Shown in pieces: positions 7,398-15,162 of a stretch of DNA of 34,416 bases. Below the pieces are notes generated by a model. The model ran no database searches and was not told the origin of the DNA. It saw only the letters and a list, made by a program, of their open reading frames with translations. The DNA comes from Thermoleophilia bacterium (GTDB lineage: Bacteria; Actinomycetota; Thermoleophilia; Gaiellales; JAICJC01), in contig JAICYJ010000031.1 of assembly GCA_025934255.1 (NCBI GenBank), positions 1-34,416 of the forward strand, read 5' to 3'. The position numbers were made by a program, and so were the translations under genes. The number at the start of each line of letters is the position of its first letter. Within the stretch, counting starts at the first letter, position 1.

Positions 7398-7736
7398 TCA
7401 CGGGCCGGCCGCGGCCGGCATCGTCTCGGTGGTGGCGTCGTCGGTGCGGCCGCCGCCCTCGCCTTCGGTCAGGAACCGGCTCAGCCGCCGAGTCTCGTCG
7501 GGATCGAGCGAGATCGCCGACACCGCCCGGTCGGCATCCCAGATCGAGAGCCTCGTGTGCCGCTGGGAGGGATCGCCGCCCAGGTACCGTGACACCCGCA
7601 GCGCACGCGCCCTGCCGTCGATCAGCGGGTGCGGCGCGAAGAACTCGACCAGCTTGCTGCGGAGCGGAGCGGCGCACCATGGGCAGTAGCGGTGGCGGCT
7701 CTCGACAGGTTGGGCACACGACGGGCAGTCAGGCAC
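7398..7736 (-). CDS. zinc-ribbon protein, unknown function
   Basis: This 112-residue protein begins with a zinc ribbon of two CxxC pairs (CPSC near residue 4, then CPWC). A basic/hydrophobic stretch (LRSKLVEFFAPHPLIDG) and an Asp/Glu-rich C-terminal half with a Gly-rich tail follow. The start chosen is a GTG with ACGGAG 7 nt upstream and a TATGCT -10 box 29 nt upstream. An ATG 33 nt earlier in frame overlaps that -10 and is less likely. The small membrane protein gene follows 10 nt downstream, so the two may act together at the membrane. The precise role is unknown. Confidence 0.72.
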   Translation of the reverse strand: MPDCPSCAQPVESRHRYCPWCAAPLRSKLVEFFAPHPLIDGRARALRVSRYLGGDPSQRHTRLSIWDADRAVSAISLDPDETRRLSRFLTEGEGGGRTDDATTETMPAAAGP

Positions 7737-7764
7737 CTGGGCGCTCCGTTCGATCGACCCATCG

Positions 7765-7770
7765 AGCATA
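7765..7770 (-). promoter_or_regulatory. -10 box of the zinc-ribbon operon
   Basis: On the minus strand this reads TATGCT. It is back to back with the -10 of the divergent 52-residue gene, only 6 nt away. The predicted leader of about 22 nt contains the ACGGAG ribosome-binding site. Confidence 0.45.
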
Positions 7771-7776
7771 CCCCGG

Positions 7777-7782
7777 TACGCT
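7777..7782 (+). promoter_or_regulatory. -10 box of a leaderless 52-codon gene
   Basis: TACGCT is followed by 6 nt and a GTG start. It has the same box-to-start geometry as other genes in the window. Confidence 0.5.
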
Positions 7783-7788
7783 CATGCC

Positions 7789-7947
7789 GTGAAGTCTCGC
7801 GGGATACTGTTCACGGTGCTGGCGCTCGGCCTCGCGGGCCTGTCGCTGGCGGCCGCGCGGCACCACGTCTGGGTGATCACCGCGGCCGCGCTGGCGCTTG
7901 CGCTGTGGATGGCCGACCTGGCGCGGCGCGACCTGCGTGCGCGATGA
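7789..7947 (+). CDS. 52-residue two-segment membrane protein
   Basis: This small gene starts at a GTG and encodes MKSRGILFTVLALGLAG followed by a second hydrophobic segment (VWVITAAALALALWM). It ends in a basic tail (DLARRDLRAR). The short basic head, two hydrophobic segments and basic tail suggest a hairpin membrane protein with both ends in the cytoplasm. It has a TACGCT box 6 nt upstream and no Shine-Dalgarno. Its TGA overlaps an ATG (ATGA, 7944-7947) that is in frame with the Xer recombinase, so the two may be translationally coupled. I recognise no homologue. Confidence 0.6.
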   Translation: MKSRGILFTVLALGLAGLSLAAARHHVWVITAAALALALWMADLARRDLRAR

Positions 7948-8018
7948 TGGTGGCAAGGAGTCGCCTGTCCGGAGCAGAAAGAGGACGCGTCGCTCCAGAA
8001 TCCGTCACCCGGTCACCC

Positions 8019-8906
8019 ATGCCAGACCTCTCACCGCAGCTCGAGTCCTACCTCGACCATCTGCGCGCCTCCGGCGCGGCCGGCTCGACGCTCCGCGGCT
8101 ACCGCACCGATCTGCTGCAGCTGCAGCGCTGGATGCGGGCCGCGGGCGTATCGCTGGAGGCCGCCGACACGGCCGTTCTGCGGCGCTACGCCGCCTACCT
8201 GGGCACGCTTCGCTATGCACCTGCGACCGCATCGCGCAAGCTCTCCGCGATGCGCGGGGCCTACGCGTGGCTGTTCGCCCGCGATCTGGTGCCGCGCGAC
8301 CCGGCCGCGGTCGTGCCCGGGCCCAAGCAGCGGCGCACGCTGCCGGCCACGTTCAAGCCGTCCGAGCTCGATCAGCTGCTCGACCCCGCGGTTGGTGACG
8401 ATCCCCGCGGGCTTCGCGACCGCGCGTTGCTGGAGCTGCTCTACGGCTCCGGGCTGCGTGCGTCCGAGGCCTGCACCCTGCGGGTACGGGACGTCGACCG
8501 CGGCCGGCGCCAGATACGGGTCACCGGCAAGGGCGACAAGCAGCGGATGGTGCCGCTGGGCGGTGCCGCCGAGCAGGCGCTCGACCGCTACCTGGCCCGC
8601 GGTCGTCCCGCGCTCGACCGCGGGCTGGCCGACCGGCTGTTCCTGAGCGTGCGGGGACGGCCGCTGCAGCCCTCCGACGTGCGCCGCACGCTGGAGCGGT
8701 CGCTCACCCGTCACGGCCTGGCCTCGCGCTCACCGCACGCGCTGCGGCACTCGTTTGCCACTCATCTTCTGGAGGGAGGTGCCGATCTCCTCAGCATCCA
8801 GGAGATGCTTGGCCACGCATCCGTGGCCACGACCCAGGTATACACCCACGTGAGCGTGCGGCATCTTAAGACGGCGCACGCACACGCGCACCCGAGGGCA
8901 CGATGA
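8019..8906 (+). CDS. xerD: XerC/XerD-type tyrosine recombinase
   Basis: This 295-residue protein has the full XerC/D layout and probably resolves chromosome dimers at dif. The N-terminal SAM-like core-binding domain spans residues 1-90 (SPQLESYLDHLRASGAAGST). The catalytic domain holds Arg147 (GSGLRASE), Lys171 (GKGDKQR), His240-x-x-Arg243 (HALRHSF), His266 (LGHASVATT) and Tyr275, so the active site is complete. The start is uncertain. The ATG at 8019 gives the usual length and a typical N terminus, but an in-frame ATG at 7944 overlaps the upstream stop and would add 25 residues. Its TGA overlaps the ATG of the sigma gene (ATGA). XerC versus XerD is not decided by sequence alone. Confidence 0.9.
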   Translation: MPDLSPQLESYLDHLRASGAAGSTLRGYRTDLLQLQRWMRAAGVSLEAADTAVLRRYAAYLGTLRYAPATASRKLSAMRGAYAWLFARDLVPRDPAAVVPGPKQRRTLPATFKPSELDQLLDPAVGDDPRGLRDRALLELLYGSGLRASEACTLRVRDVDRGRRQIRVTGKGDKQRMVPLGGAAEQALDRYLARGRPALDRGLADRLFLSVRGRPLQPSDVRRTLERSLTRHGLASRSPHALRHSFATHLLEGGADLLSIQEMLGHASVATTQVYTHVSVRHLKTAHAHAHPRAR

Positions 8907-9694
8907 GCGACAACGACGCACTCCAGATCTGGCTGCAGTACAAGCAGAGCCCTGACCCGCATCTGCGCGAACGCCTGATCCTGACCTATGCGCCGCTGGT
9001 CAAGTACGTGGCCGGCCGGCTCGGCACCGGCCTGCCCGCGCACGTGGAGGAGGGCGATCTGGTCTCCTACGGGCTGCTCGGCCTGATGAACGCGATCGAG
9101 CGGTACGACCCCGGCCGCGACATCAAGTTCGAGACCTACGCGATCAGCCGCATCAAGGGTGCCATCATCGACGAGCTGCGCTCGATGGACTGGGTGCCGC
9201 GCTCGGTGCGCAGCCGCGCCCGCGAGATCGAGCGCGCGATCGCCGAGCTCGAGAACCGCTATCACCGGCCGCCCACCGACGAGGAGATCGCCAAGGCGCT
9301 GGGCATCACTGAGGAGGAGTTCCAGGACAGCCTCACCCAGATCTCGCGATCGTCGGTGGCGGCGCTGGACGAGCTGTGGACGATCTCGAGCTCGGGTGGC
9401 GACACCGTCTCGCTGATCGACACGCTGCAGGACCCGAACGCCGACGATCCCTCGCTGGAGATGACGCGCACCGAGGTGCGCGAGGCGCTGGCCCTCGCAA
9501 TCGCCAAGCTGCCCGAGCGGGAGCGCACCGTGATCACGCTCTACTACTACGAGGAGCTGACGCTGCGCGAGATCGGCGAGGTGCTCGGCGTCACCGAGTC
9601 GCGCGTGTCGCAGCTGCACACCAAGGCGATCCTGCGCCTGAAGGCGAAGCTGCAGGGCAGCCTCGAGCGCGCGTCGCTCGAGCGCAACCGCTGA
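8903..9694 (+). CDS. whiG: WhiG/FliA-family RNA polymerase sigma factor
   Basis: This 263-residue sigma factor lacks region 1.1 and contains sigma-2 (residues about 20-95, GDLVSYGLLGLMNAIERYDP and FETYAISRIKGAIIDELR), sigma-3 and sigma-4. Region 4.2 is the helix-turn-helix TLREIGEVLGVTESRVSQLH. The stretch DELRSMDWVPRSVR after region 2 is a hallmark of the WhiG/FliA group rather than of SigB-type factors. It directs polymerase to TAAA-N15-GCCGATAA-like promoters. No flagellar genes are near, but such promoters are visible before the Tad pilus genes at 31441-31471 and 32714-32743. It overlaps the Xer gene by 4 nt. A neighbouring Xer gene also accompanies whiG in Streptomyces, as I recall. Confidence 0.93.
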   Translation: MSDNDALQIWLQYKQSPDPHLRERLILTYAPLVKYVAGRLGTGLPAHVEEGDLVSYGLLGLMNAIERYDPGRDIKFETYAISRIKGAIIDELRSMDWVPRSVRSRAREIERAIAELENRYHRPPTDEEIAKALGITEEEFQDSLTQISRSSVAALDELWTISSSGGDTVSLIDTLQDPNADDPSLEMTRTEVREALALAIAKLPERERTVITLYYYEELTLREIGEVLGVTESRVSQLHTKAILRLKAKLQGSLERASLERNR

Positions 9695-9711
9695 CAGACC
9701 CGGAGCGTTCC

Positions 9712-9741
9712 TTGCCGCCTCGCTCGTGCCGCGAGTAAGGT
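9712..9741 (+). promoter_or_regulatory. sigma-A-type promoter of the EF-G-like gene
   Basis: TTGCCG (9712-9717) and TAAGGT (9736-9741) are separated by 18 nt. The start codon is 42 nt downstream, preceded by AAAGGG. Confidence 0.55.
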
Positions 9742-9783
9742 GAACGTCCCACACCTGTTCACCACGCGCGAAAGGGTCTGCAG

Positions 9784-11838
9784 ATGCCTCACAGGGAGCC
9801 CGGAACAATCCGCAATGTCGCGGTGATCGGCCACCGCGGGACAGGCAAGACGTCGCTGGTGGAGGCGTTGCTGTACGAGTCCGGCACCGTCAACCGGCTG
9901 GGCAGCGTGGCCGACCAGTCCACGGTCTCCGACTTCGACGAGGACGAGCGCAAGCGCGGCATGAGCATCTCGGCGTCGGTCACCCACCTGGAGTGGGAGG
10001 GGCGCCTGATCAACCTGATCGATACACCGGGCGAGCCCAGCTTCCAGGCCGACGTGCTGTCGGCGCTGCGCGTGGTCGAGGGCGCGATCATGACCGTCTC
10101 CGGCGTGCTCGGCGTCGAGGTCGGCACCGAGCGGCTGTGGCGCCGCTGCGACGAGCTCGGCACCGCACGGCTGGTGCTGGTGAACCTGCTCGATCGCGAG
10201 CGCGCCGACTTCTTCGCGGCCCTCGAGCAGCTACGCGAGCGGCTCAGCGACAAGTGCGTGGCGGTCGAGATCCCGATCGGCACCGAACAGGATTTCCGCG
10301 GCGTGGTCGACCTGGTGCACATGGTCGCCTACCTGCACGGCGAGGACGCCTCTGGCCACGACGAGTCGGTCGCGATCCCCGACGACCTGAAGCCGCTGGC
10401 AGACGAGTACCACGACAAGCTGATGGACGTCGTCGCCGAGACATCCGACGAGCTGATGGAGCGCTACCTGGACGGCGGCGAGATCACGCGCGAGGAGATG
10501 GCGGTGGCGCTGAAGCAGCTGGTCACCGATGGCCAGGTGTTCCCGGTCGGCTGTGGCGCCGCCACCCGCAACATCGGCTCGCACGGGCTGCTCGACCTGA
10601 TCGTGGAGGGCCTGCCCTCGCCGGCACGCGCCCGCAACGTGCCCGAGACCGGCGGCGCCAGCACGCTCGCCTACATCTTCAAGACGATCGCCGACCCCTA
10701 CAGCGGCCGCATCAACCTGATGCGGGTCTACGCCGGCACGCTCAAGGGCGATTCGCAGCTGGTCAACAGCCGCACGCACGGCAAGGAGCGGGTCGGCCAG
10801 CTGCTGATGCTGCAGGGCAAGGACCACACGCCCACGGATGAGCTCGGCGCCGGCATGATCGGGGCGGTCGCGAAGCTGAAGGAGACCAACACCGGCGACG
10901 TGCTGGCCGACGTCGACAAGCCGGCCGCCGTCGAGCCGATCGCGCTACCGGCGCCGGTGGTGGCGTTCGCGATCGAGGCCCGCAGCAAGGGCGACGAGGA
11001 CAAGGTGCACGCCTCGCTGCGGCGCCTGCAGGAGGAGGATCCGTCGCTGGACGTGCACCGCGACGAGGAGACCGGCGAGATGATCGTGGGCGGGCTCTCC
11101 CAGATGCACGTGGAGACGGTGCTGGAGCGCATGCACCGGCGGTTCGGAGTCGAGGTCGACCTGAAGCCGCCGCGCGTGCCCTACCGCGAGACGATCCGCA
11201 AGCCGGCCCGCGCCCATGGACGCCATAAGAAGCAGACCGGCGGCCGCGGCCAGTTCGGCGACTGCCACATCGAGATCGAGCCGATGGAGGCGCACGAGGG
11301 CTACGAGTTCATCGACAAGATCGTGGGCGGCGTGATCCCGCAGGGATTCCGCCCGGCCGTCGACAAGGGCATCCAGGAGGCGATGCGCAAGGGCGAGCTG
11401 GTGGGCGCGCCCGTCGTCGGCGTGCGGGTGCGGCTCGTCGACGGCTCATACCACAACGTCGACTCGTCGGAGATGGCGTTCAAGATCGCGGGCTCGATGG
11501 CCTTCAAGCAGGCGGTGGCGTCAGCCGACCCGGTGCTGCTGGAGCCGATCATGCGGCTCGACATCGCCGTCCCGGAGGAGAACGTGGGCGACGTGATGGG
11601 CGACATGAGCAGCCGCCGCGGCCGCGTGCTGGGGATGGACCCCGGCCCGGGAACGACGGTCATCCACGTCGAGGTGCCGATGGCGGAGGTGCTCGGCTAC
11701 GCGCCCGACCTGACCTCGATGACGGGCGGTCGCGGCGACTACACCATGCAGCTGCTGCGCTACGACGAGGTGCCCGCGCACGCCGCCCAGGGCGTGATCG
11801 CCGCCGCTCAGCGCGACCGGGAGATGGTCAAGGCCTAG
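9784..11838 (+). CDS. elongation factor G-like GTPase with altered G motifs
   Basis: This 684-residue protein has the five-domain EF-G layout, but several signature residues differ from true EF-G. The P-loop is GHRGTGKT (16-23). The G3 motif is DTPGE (80-84), with Glu where the catalytic His of DTPGH sits. G4 is NLLD (134-137) instead of NKxD. The C-terminal domains IV and V are conserved (RAHGRHKKQTGGRGQFGDC, then GDMSSRRGRVLGM), so ribosome binding is likely kept. It resembles the actinobacterial EF-G2-like paralogues more than the housekeeping translocase; the canonical fusA should lie elsewhere, next to str-operon genes. It starts at an ATG after AAAGGG. Its TAG stop shares CTAG with the converging RlpA-like gene. 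Confidence 0.88.
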   Translation: MPHREPGTIRNVAVIGHRGTGKTSLVEALLYESGTVNRLGSVADQSTVSDFDEDERKRGMSISASVTHLEWEGRLINLIDTPGEPSFQADVLSALRVVEGAIMTVSGVLGVEVGTERLWRRCDELGTARLVLVNLLDRERADFFAALEQLRERLSDKCVAVEIPIGTEQDFRGVVDLVHMVAYLHGEDASGHDESVAIPDDLKPLADEYHDKLMDVVAETSDELMERYLDGGEITREEMAVALKQLVTDGQVFPVGCGAATRNIGSHGLLDLIVEGLPSPARARNVPETGGASTLAYIFKTIADPYSGRINLMRVYAGTLKGDSQLVNSRTHGKERVGQLLMLQGKDHTPTDELGAGMIGAVAKLKETNTGDVLADVDKPAAVEPIALPAPVVAFAIEARSKGDEDKVHASLRRLQEEDPSLDVHRDEETGEMIVGGLSQMHVETVLERMHRRFGVEVDLKPPRVPYRETIRKPARAHGRHKKQTGGRGQFGDCHIEIEPMEAHEGYEFIDKIVGGVIPQGFRPAVDKGIQEAMRKGELVGAPVVGVRVRLVDGSYHNVDSSEMAFKIAGSMAFKQAVASADPVLLEPIMRLDIAVPEENVGDVMGDMSSRRGRVLGMDPGPGTTVIHVEVPMAEVLGYAPDLTSMTGGRGDYTMQLLRYDEVPAHAAQGVIAAAQRDREMVKA

Positions 11839-12863
11839 GACAGGATCTGGATCCGCACCCGCTGCCACCCGGACAGGTGCACGATCTGGGCGGCATGGGC
11901 CGACAGGTCGAGCACGCCGCGGCCGAACGGGCCGCGGTCGTTCACGCGCACCTGCACCGACAGCCCGCTGGCCAGATTGGTCACCCGCAGCTGGGTGTTG
12001 AACGGCAGCCATGGGCTGGCGCAGGTGAGTGCGTTGGGGTTGAAGATCTCGCCGTCGGCGGTGCGGTGCCCGGCAAATCCGGGGCCATACCAGGTGCTGT
12101 CGCCGTAGAACACGTTGGACGGGGTTTGTGATCCGCCGCCCGAGCCCGTCGAGCTGCTGGTGCCGTCTCCGTGGGTGTCGGCGAGCTGCGTGCGGCGCTT
12201 GCGCTCGCCGGCCAGGAGTGTCTGGATGTGTGCGTTGACGTTCGCCAACTCGGCCCGTGCCCGGGTGATCGCCGTATCCAGCTGCGTGCGGGCGCTGGCC
12301 GCTTCCTGCGCGGCCGTGGCCGCCTGCTGCACCGCCGCCTGCTGTGCCTGCTCCTGATCCTGGATCGTCCGCTGGGTGCCGCTGATCTGGGTGATCAGGT
12401 CGCTGCCGGCCGAATCCGCCCGGCGCAGCACGTCGACGCGCGACAGCAGATCCGAGAACGAGCCTGCCGCCAGCACGTAGGCGACCGGATCGCCGCCGCC
12501 GTTCTTGTAGGTGGCCACCAGCTCCTGCGCCAGCATCGACTGGGCCGCGGCCAGGCTGCGACGGCTGGCCGCGAGCTCGACCGCCGTGGTCGCCTCGGCC
12601 GCGCGCGCGGCCGCCAGCTGTGCTCGTGCCGTCGCCTCATGCGCGGCCGCCACGTCACGTCGCGTCTGCAGCTGGTCGAGGCGGTGCATCACTGCGGCGG
12701 CCTGTGCCCGCTGGGAGCCGACCGTCGAGGCACCGGCGGCTGGAGCGGCCGCGATGACCAGGGCCAGCACGACCAGCGAAGCGGCCAGTGTGCGAGGCAA
12801 GGGATGAATCCGCCGGCGATGTGTCAGCTTTGTTCTCCCAGGAAACAGACGGGCTGCCCCCAA
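11835..12863 (-). CDS. exported coiled-coil RlpA-like (double-psi beta-barrel) protein
   Basis: This is a secreted protein of about 342 residues. After a basic head it has a signal peptide core (LAASLVVLALVIAAA) and an AxA cleavage site near PAAGA. A long Ala/Gln-rich coiled coil follows; it contains SFSDLLSRVDVLRRAD, a motif typical of PcsB/CwlO-type coiled coils. The last 90 residues form the RlpA-type DPBB domain (STWYGPGFAGHRTADGE, VNDRGPFGRGVLDLS). A cell-wall role, such as peptidoglycan binding or glycan cleavage, is likely. The start is ambiguous: TTG at 12863 (used here), CTG at 12827 after GGGAGA, or TTG at 12800. No NlpC/P60 domain is present, although that coiled coil often carries one. 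Confidence 0.82.
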   Translation of the reverse strand: MGAARLFPGRTKLTHRRRIHPLPRTLAASLVVLALVIAAAPAAGASTVGSQRAQAAAVMHRLDQLQTRRDVAAAHEATARAQLAAARAAEATTAVELAASRRSLAAAQSMLAQELVATYKNGGGDPVAYVLAAGSFSDLLSRVDVLRRADSAGSDLITQISGTQRTIQDQEQAQQAAVQQAATAAQEAASARTQLDTAITRARAELANVNAHIQTLLAGERKRRTQLADTHGDGTSSSTGSGGGSQTPSNVFYGDSTWYGPGFAGHRTADGEIFNPNALTCASPWLPFNTQLRVTNLASGLSVQVRVNDRGPFGRGVLDLSAHAAQIVHLSGWQRVRIQILS

Positions 12864-12885
12864 GCGCCCGTATTCGAGCGCGGGA

Positions 12886-12891
12886 ACCTTA
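12886..12891 (-). promoter_or_regulatory. -10 box of the RlpA-like gene
   Basis: On the minus strand this reads TAAGGT, about 23 nt before the TTG start used here. A TTGACA at 12930-12935 is too far upstream (38 nt) to be its -35. Confidence 0.35.
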
Positions 12892-12975
12892 CCACTCCGC
12901 CCGGGGGTCGCCAGCCGCCGCCAACCTGTTGTCAAGAAATCCCCGCAAACCGCGGCAACAGGGTCACAGGTGAGT

Positions 12976-12981
12976 TAGACT
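12976..12981 (+). promoter_or_regulatory. -10 box of the CxxC protein gene
   Basis: TAGACT lies 36 nt before the start of the following gene. It predicts a short leader that includes GGAG. Confidence 0.35.
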
Positions 12982-13017
12982 CAGGCCCGTCGCTCGACAC
13001 CGCGGCACCGGAGCATG

Positions 13018-13608
13018 ATGATCGAGATCCGCCGCCAAGACACCGATACCACCTGTGCCGTTTGCGGACGTACCGTGCTGCTCGGAGAGCGGCTGGTCAG
13101 CTTCCGCAGGATCGGGCTGGAGGACGCGATGGTGTGCGAGCTGTGCGTCGACCAGGCCGACGCGCGGGGCTGGACGCGGGAGGGCGCACCGGCCCTGCCG
13201 GTGCAGCTGGCCGGCCGCGAGGAGCGCGGCCTGCGCGCGCTGCTGCGGCCGCGCAAGCGGCACGTCACGGCGCCGGAGCCGTTCGATCCGGAGCTGCTGC
13301 CGGAGGATCCGGCCGACGCCGTCGAGGCCAGCCTCGAGCTGTTCAACGAGAGCACCCATCCCCGCACCGTGTCGGGCATCGCCCGAACGCTGGGAGATCC
13401 CAGGGTGAGCGTGGTGCGGCGCAGCCACCGCGAGGTGGTCGTGACGGTGGCGTGGGACCTGTCCTGGTACCAGTACCGCGTGGACATGCTGGGCGCGCAG
13501 ACCGTGACGCTGCAGCGCCGCGGCGAGGAGCTGGCCGAGCTCGACGGGCGGTTCCTCGAATGGAACGCGCAGGCCGAGCCCGACGGCACCGTCGCGCTCG
13601 CGTCCTGA
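13018..13608 (+). CDS. treble-clef/zinc-finger-like protein, unknown function
   Basis: This 196-residue protein begins with two CxxC pairs (CAVC near residue 14, CELC near residue 41), a zinc-ribbon or treble-clef arrangement. An Arg/Pro/Glu-rich linker follows. The C-terminal domain (VSVVRRSHREVVVTVAWDLS, then WYQYRVD) looks like an alpha/beta fold. There are two adjacent ATG codons; I use the second (13018) because GGAG would be too close to the first. The gene is convergent with the next gene, with stops almost touching. The product resembles uncharacterised actinobacterial proteins by style only; I cannot name a function. Confidence 0.7.
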   Translation: MIEIRRQDTDTTCAVCGRTVLLGERLVSFRRIGLEDAMVCELCVDQADARGWTREGAPALPVQLAGREERGLRALLRPRKRHVTAPEPFDPELLPEDPADAVEASLELFNESTHPRTVSGIARTLGDPRVSVVRRSHREVVVTVAWDLSWYQYRVDMLGAQTVTLQRRGEELAELDGRFLEWNAQAEPDGTVALAS

Positions 13609-13609
13609 C

Positions 13610-13837
13610 CTAGGCCGGACCGTCGATCCGCGGGAAGGTACCGGCCGCGCGCGGACGCCTGCGGTCGCGCGTCGTGCGCCGGTTGTCTGCGGTGGCACTC
13701 TCGCCCCGACGGCGGTCGTTTGATGCGCCGTCGCGGCGATCCATGATCACCTCGACCTCGGGGTTGTCGCGGTAGTACTCGGTCATGCGCTCGAGCATCT
13801 CGTCCTCGAGCTCGCGGGGGATCACGCAGTAGATCAT
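13610..13837 (-). CDS. short arginine-rich protein, unknown function
   Basis: This 75-residue protein begins MIYCVIPRELEDEMLERMTE, a compact helical segment, and continues YYRDNPEVEVIMDRRDG. The C-terminal half is very rich in Arg and Asp (RRRGESATADNRRTTRDRRR) and is probably disordered. I recall similar short proteins in actinobacteria that start MIYCVVPRELE; none has a known role to my knowledge. The start is the internal ATG, because the 44 codons upstream in frame look non-coding and overlap the promoter of the divergent gene. RNA or nucleic-acid binding by the basic tail is a guess. Confidence 0.6.
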   Translation of the reverse strand: MIYCVIPRELEDEMLERMTEYYRDNPEVEVIMDRRDGASNDRRRGESATADNRRTTRDRRRPRAAGTFPRIDGPA

Positions 13838-13878
13838 CTGTGTAGTAGACAGGCTGTGGATGCCTGCCGTCAAGCGGA

Positions 13879-13884
13879 TATGCT
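13879..13884 (+). promoter_or_regulatory. -10 box of a leaderless gene
   Basis: TATGCT is followed by 6 nt and the GTG of the threonine-synthase-like gene. There is no Shine-Dalgarno. Confidence 0.5.
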
Positions 13885-13890
13885 CACGGC

Positions 13891-15126
13891 GTGGCCGCCC
13901 CCACCGCTCTTGAGTGCTTGCGATGCAGGCGACGCTACCCGGTCGTACAGATGCCCGGCGGCTGTCCATCCTGCTCTGCCGAGGACTGTCCCAGCAACGT
14001 GGCGCCGATCTACTCGCGCATGCAGTCCCTGAAGCCGGGCAAGCTCAGCGGCGACGGGCTGCACCGGTACGCGGCGCAGCTGCCGATCCCGCGCGAGCGT
14101 CTGGTGTCGCTGGGCGAAGGGTCGACGCCGCTGGTCTCGATCGGCACCCTGGGCCGTGAGTTCGGGCTGCGACGGCTGATGATCAAGGACGAGCGGCGCA
14201 ATCCCACCGGCTCCTGGCGGGATCGCTTCTCGGCACTGGCTGCGTCACAGCACGCCGGCGCGGACGCCACCGTGGGCACGGCCGGAGGCGACGCGATGGC
14301 GATGTCGATGGCCGCCTACGCCGCCCGCGCCGGGCTGCGCTCGGTGGCGCTGGTCGACGCCGCGCTCGAGGAGGGCGGCCGCGTGCTGGACGCGATCGAG
14401 TGGGTGGGCGGCCGCGCGGTCGGTGTCTCCGGGCTGGAGGCACGGTGGACGCTGCTGGCCGACGCCGAGCGGTCGCTGGGGTGGCGGGCCGTATCCAACC
14501 GCAGCACGCCCCCGATCGGCAGCGACCCGATCGCGATCGAGGGCTATCGCACGATCGCCTACGAGATCGCCGAGCAGCTGAGCTGGTCGGTGCCCGACCT
14601 GGTGGCGGTGCCGTCGGCGTTGGGCGACGGCATCCAGGGCATCTGGCGCGGGTTCCGGGACCTGGCGATGTGGGGAGTGGTGGACGCAACCCCGCGGATG
14701 GTGGCCGTCGAGGTCGGCGGCGCCGTCGCCAGCTCCCTGGCCGGCGGCAAGGACTGGGTGGCTCCCAGCGGCGACGTGCACAGCCTGGCGCGCTCGCTGG
14801 GCGGCATCACCGGCACCGTGCAGACGCTGCAGGCGGTGGTCGAGTCGGAGGGCCTGGTGGTGCGGGTGACCGATGCCGAGCTGGAGGCGGCGCGGATCGT
14901 GCTCGGTGAGAGCGAGGGTGTGTGGGCGGAGCTGGGCGCTGCGGCCGGGCTGGCCGCCGCGCAGAAGCTGTCGTCGCGGGGCGACATCCCGGCCCGAGCG
15001 CACTTCGTGGCCGTCGTGACCGAGCATGGCCTGCTGGACGAGATGGCGCAGGTGCCGCCGATGCTGGAGACGGTCGACGCGCGCGTGGACGAGCTGCTTC
15101 GCGTGCTGGCCGTGCGCGGCGAGTAG
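13891..15126 (+). CDS. threonine synthase-like protein lacking the PLP lysine
   Basis: This 411-residue protein has the fold-type II PLP layout of threonine synthase. It opens with a zinc ribbon (Cys9, Cys12, Cys25, Cys28), then GEGSTPL (75-81) and IKDERRNPTGSWRDRF. In active threonine synthase the last motif reads SFKDR and the Lys forms the Schiff base; here Arg110 (codon CGG) replaces it. The SSGN-type motif is GTAGGDAMAMS and the phosphate loop is ALGDG, so other cofactor contacts are altered too. It should be catalytically inactive as a PLP enzyme. It may be a regulatory pseudoenzyme or have a new role. The reading frame is intact and has its own promoter, so it is not a decaying gene. 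It starts at a leaderless GTG. Confidence 0.85.
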   Translation: MAAPTALECLRCRRRYPVVQMPGGCPSCSAEDCPSNVAPIYSRMQSLKPGKLSGDGLHRYAAQLPIPRERLVSLGEGSTPLVSIGTLGREFGLRRLMIKDERRNPTGSWRDRFSALAASQHAGADATVGTAGGDAMAMSMAAYAARAGLRSVALVDAALEEGGRVLDAIEWVGGRAVGVSGLEARWTLLADAERSLGWRAVSNRSTPPIGSDPIAIEGYRTIAYEIAEQLSWSVPDLVAVPSALGDGIQGIWRGFRDLAMWGVVDATPRMVAVEVGGAVASSLAGGKDWVAPSGDVHSLARSLGGITGTVQTLQAVVESEGLVVRVTDAELEAARIVLGESEGVWAELGAAAGLAAAQKLSSRGDIPARAHFVAVVTEHGLLDEMAQVPPMLETVDARVDELLRVLAVRGE

Positions 15127-15162
15127 AGTCAGCGCCGACACGAGCGACCCAAAGGAGCACCG

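Noticed and set aside
12930..12935. TTGACA as -35 of the RlpA-like gene
   Set aside because: It is 38 nt from the TAAGGT box, far beyond the usual 16-18 nt.
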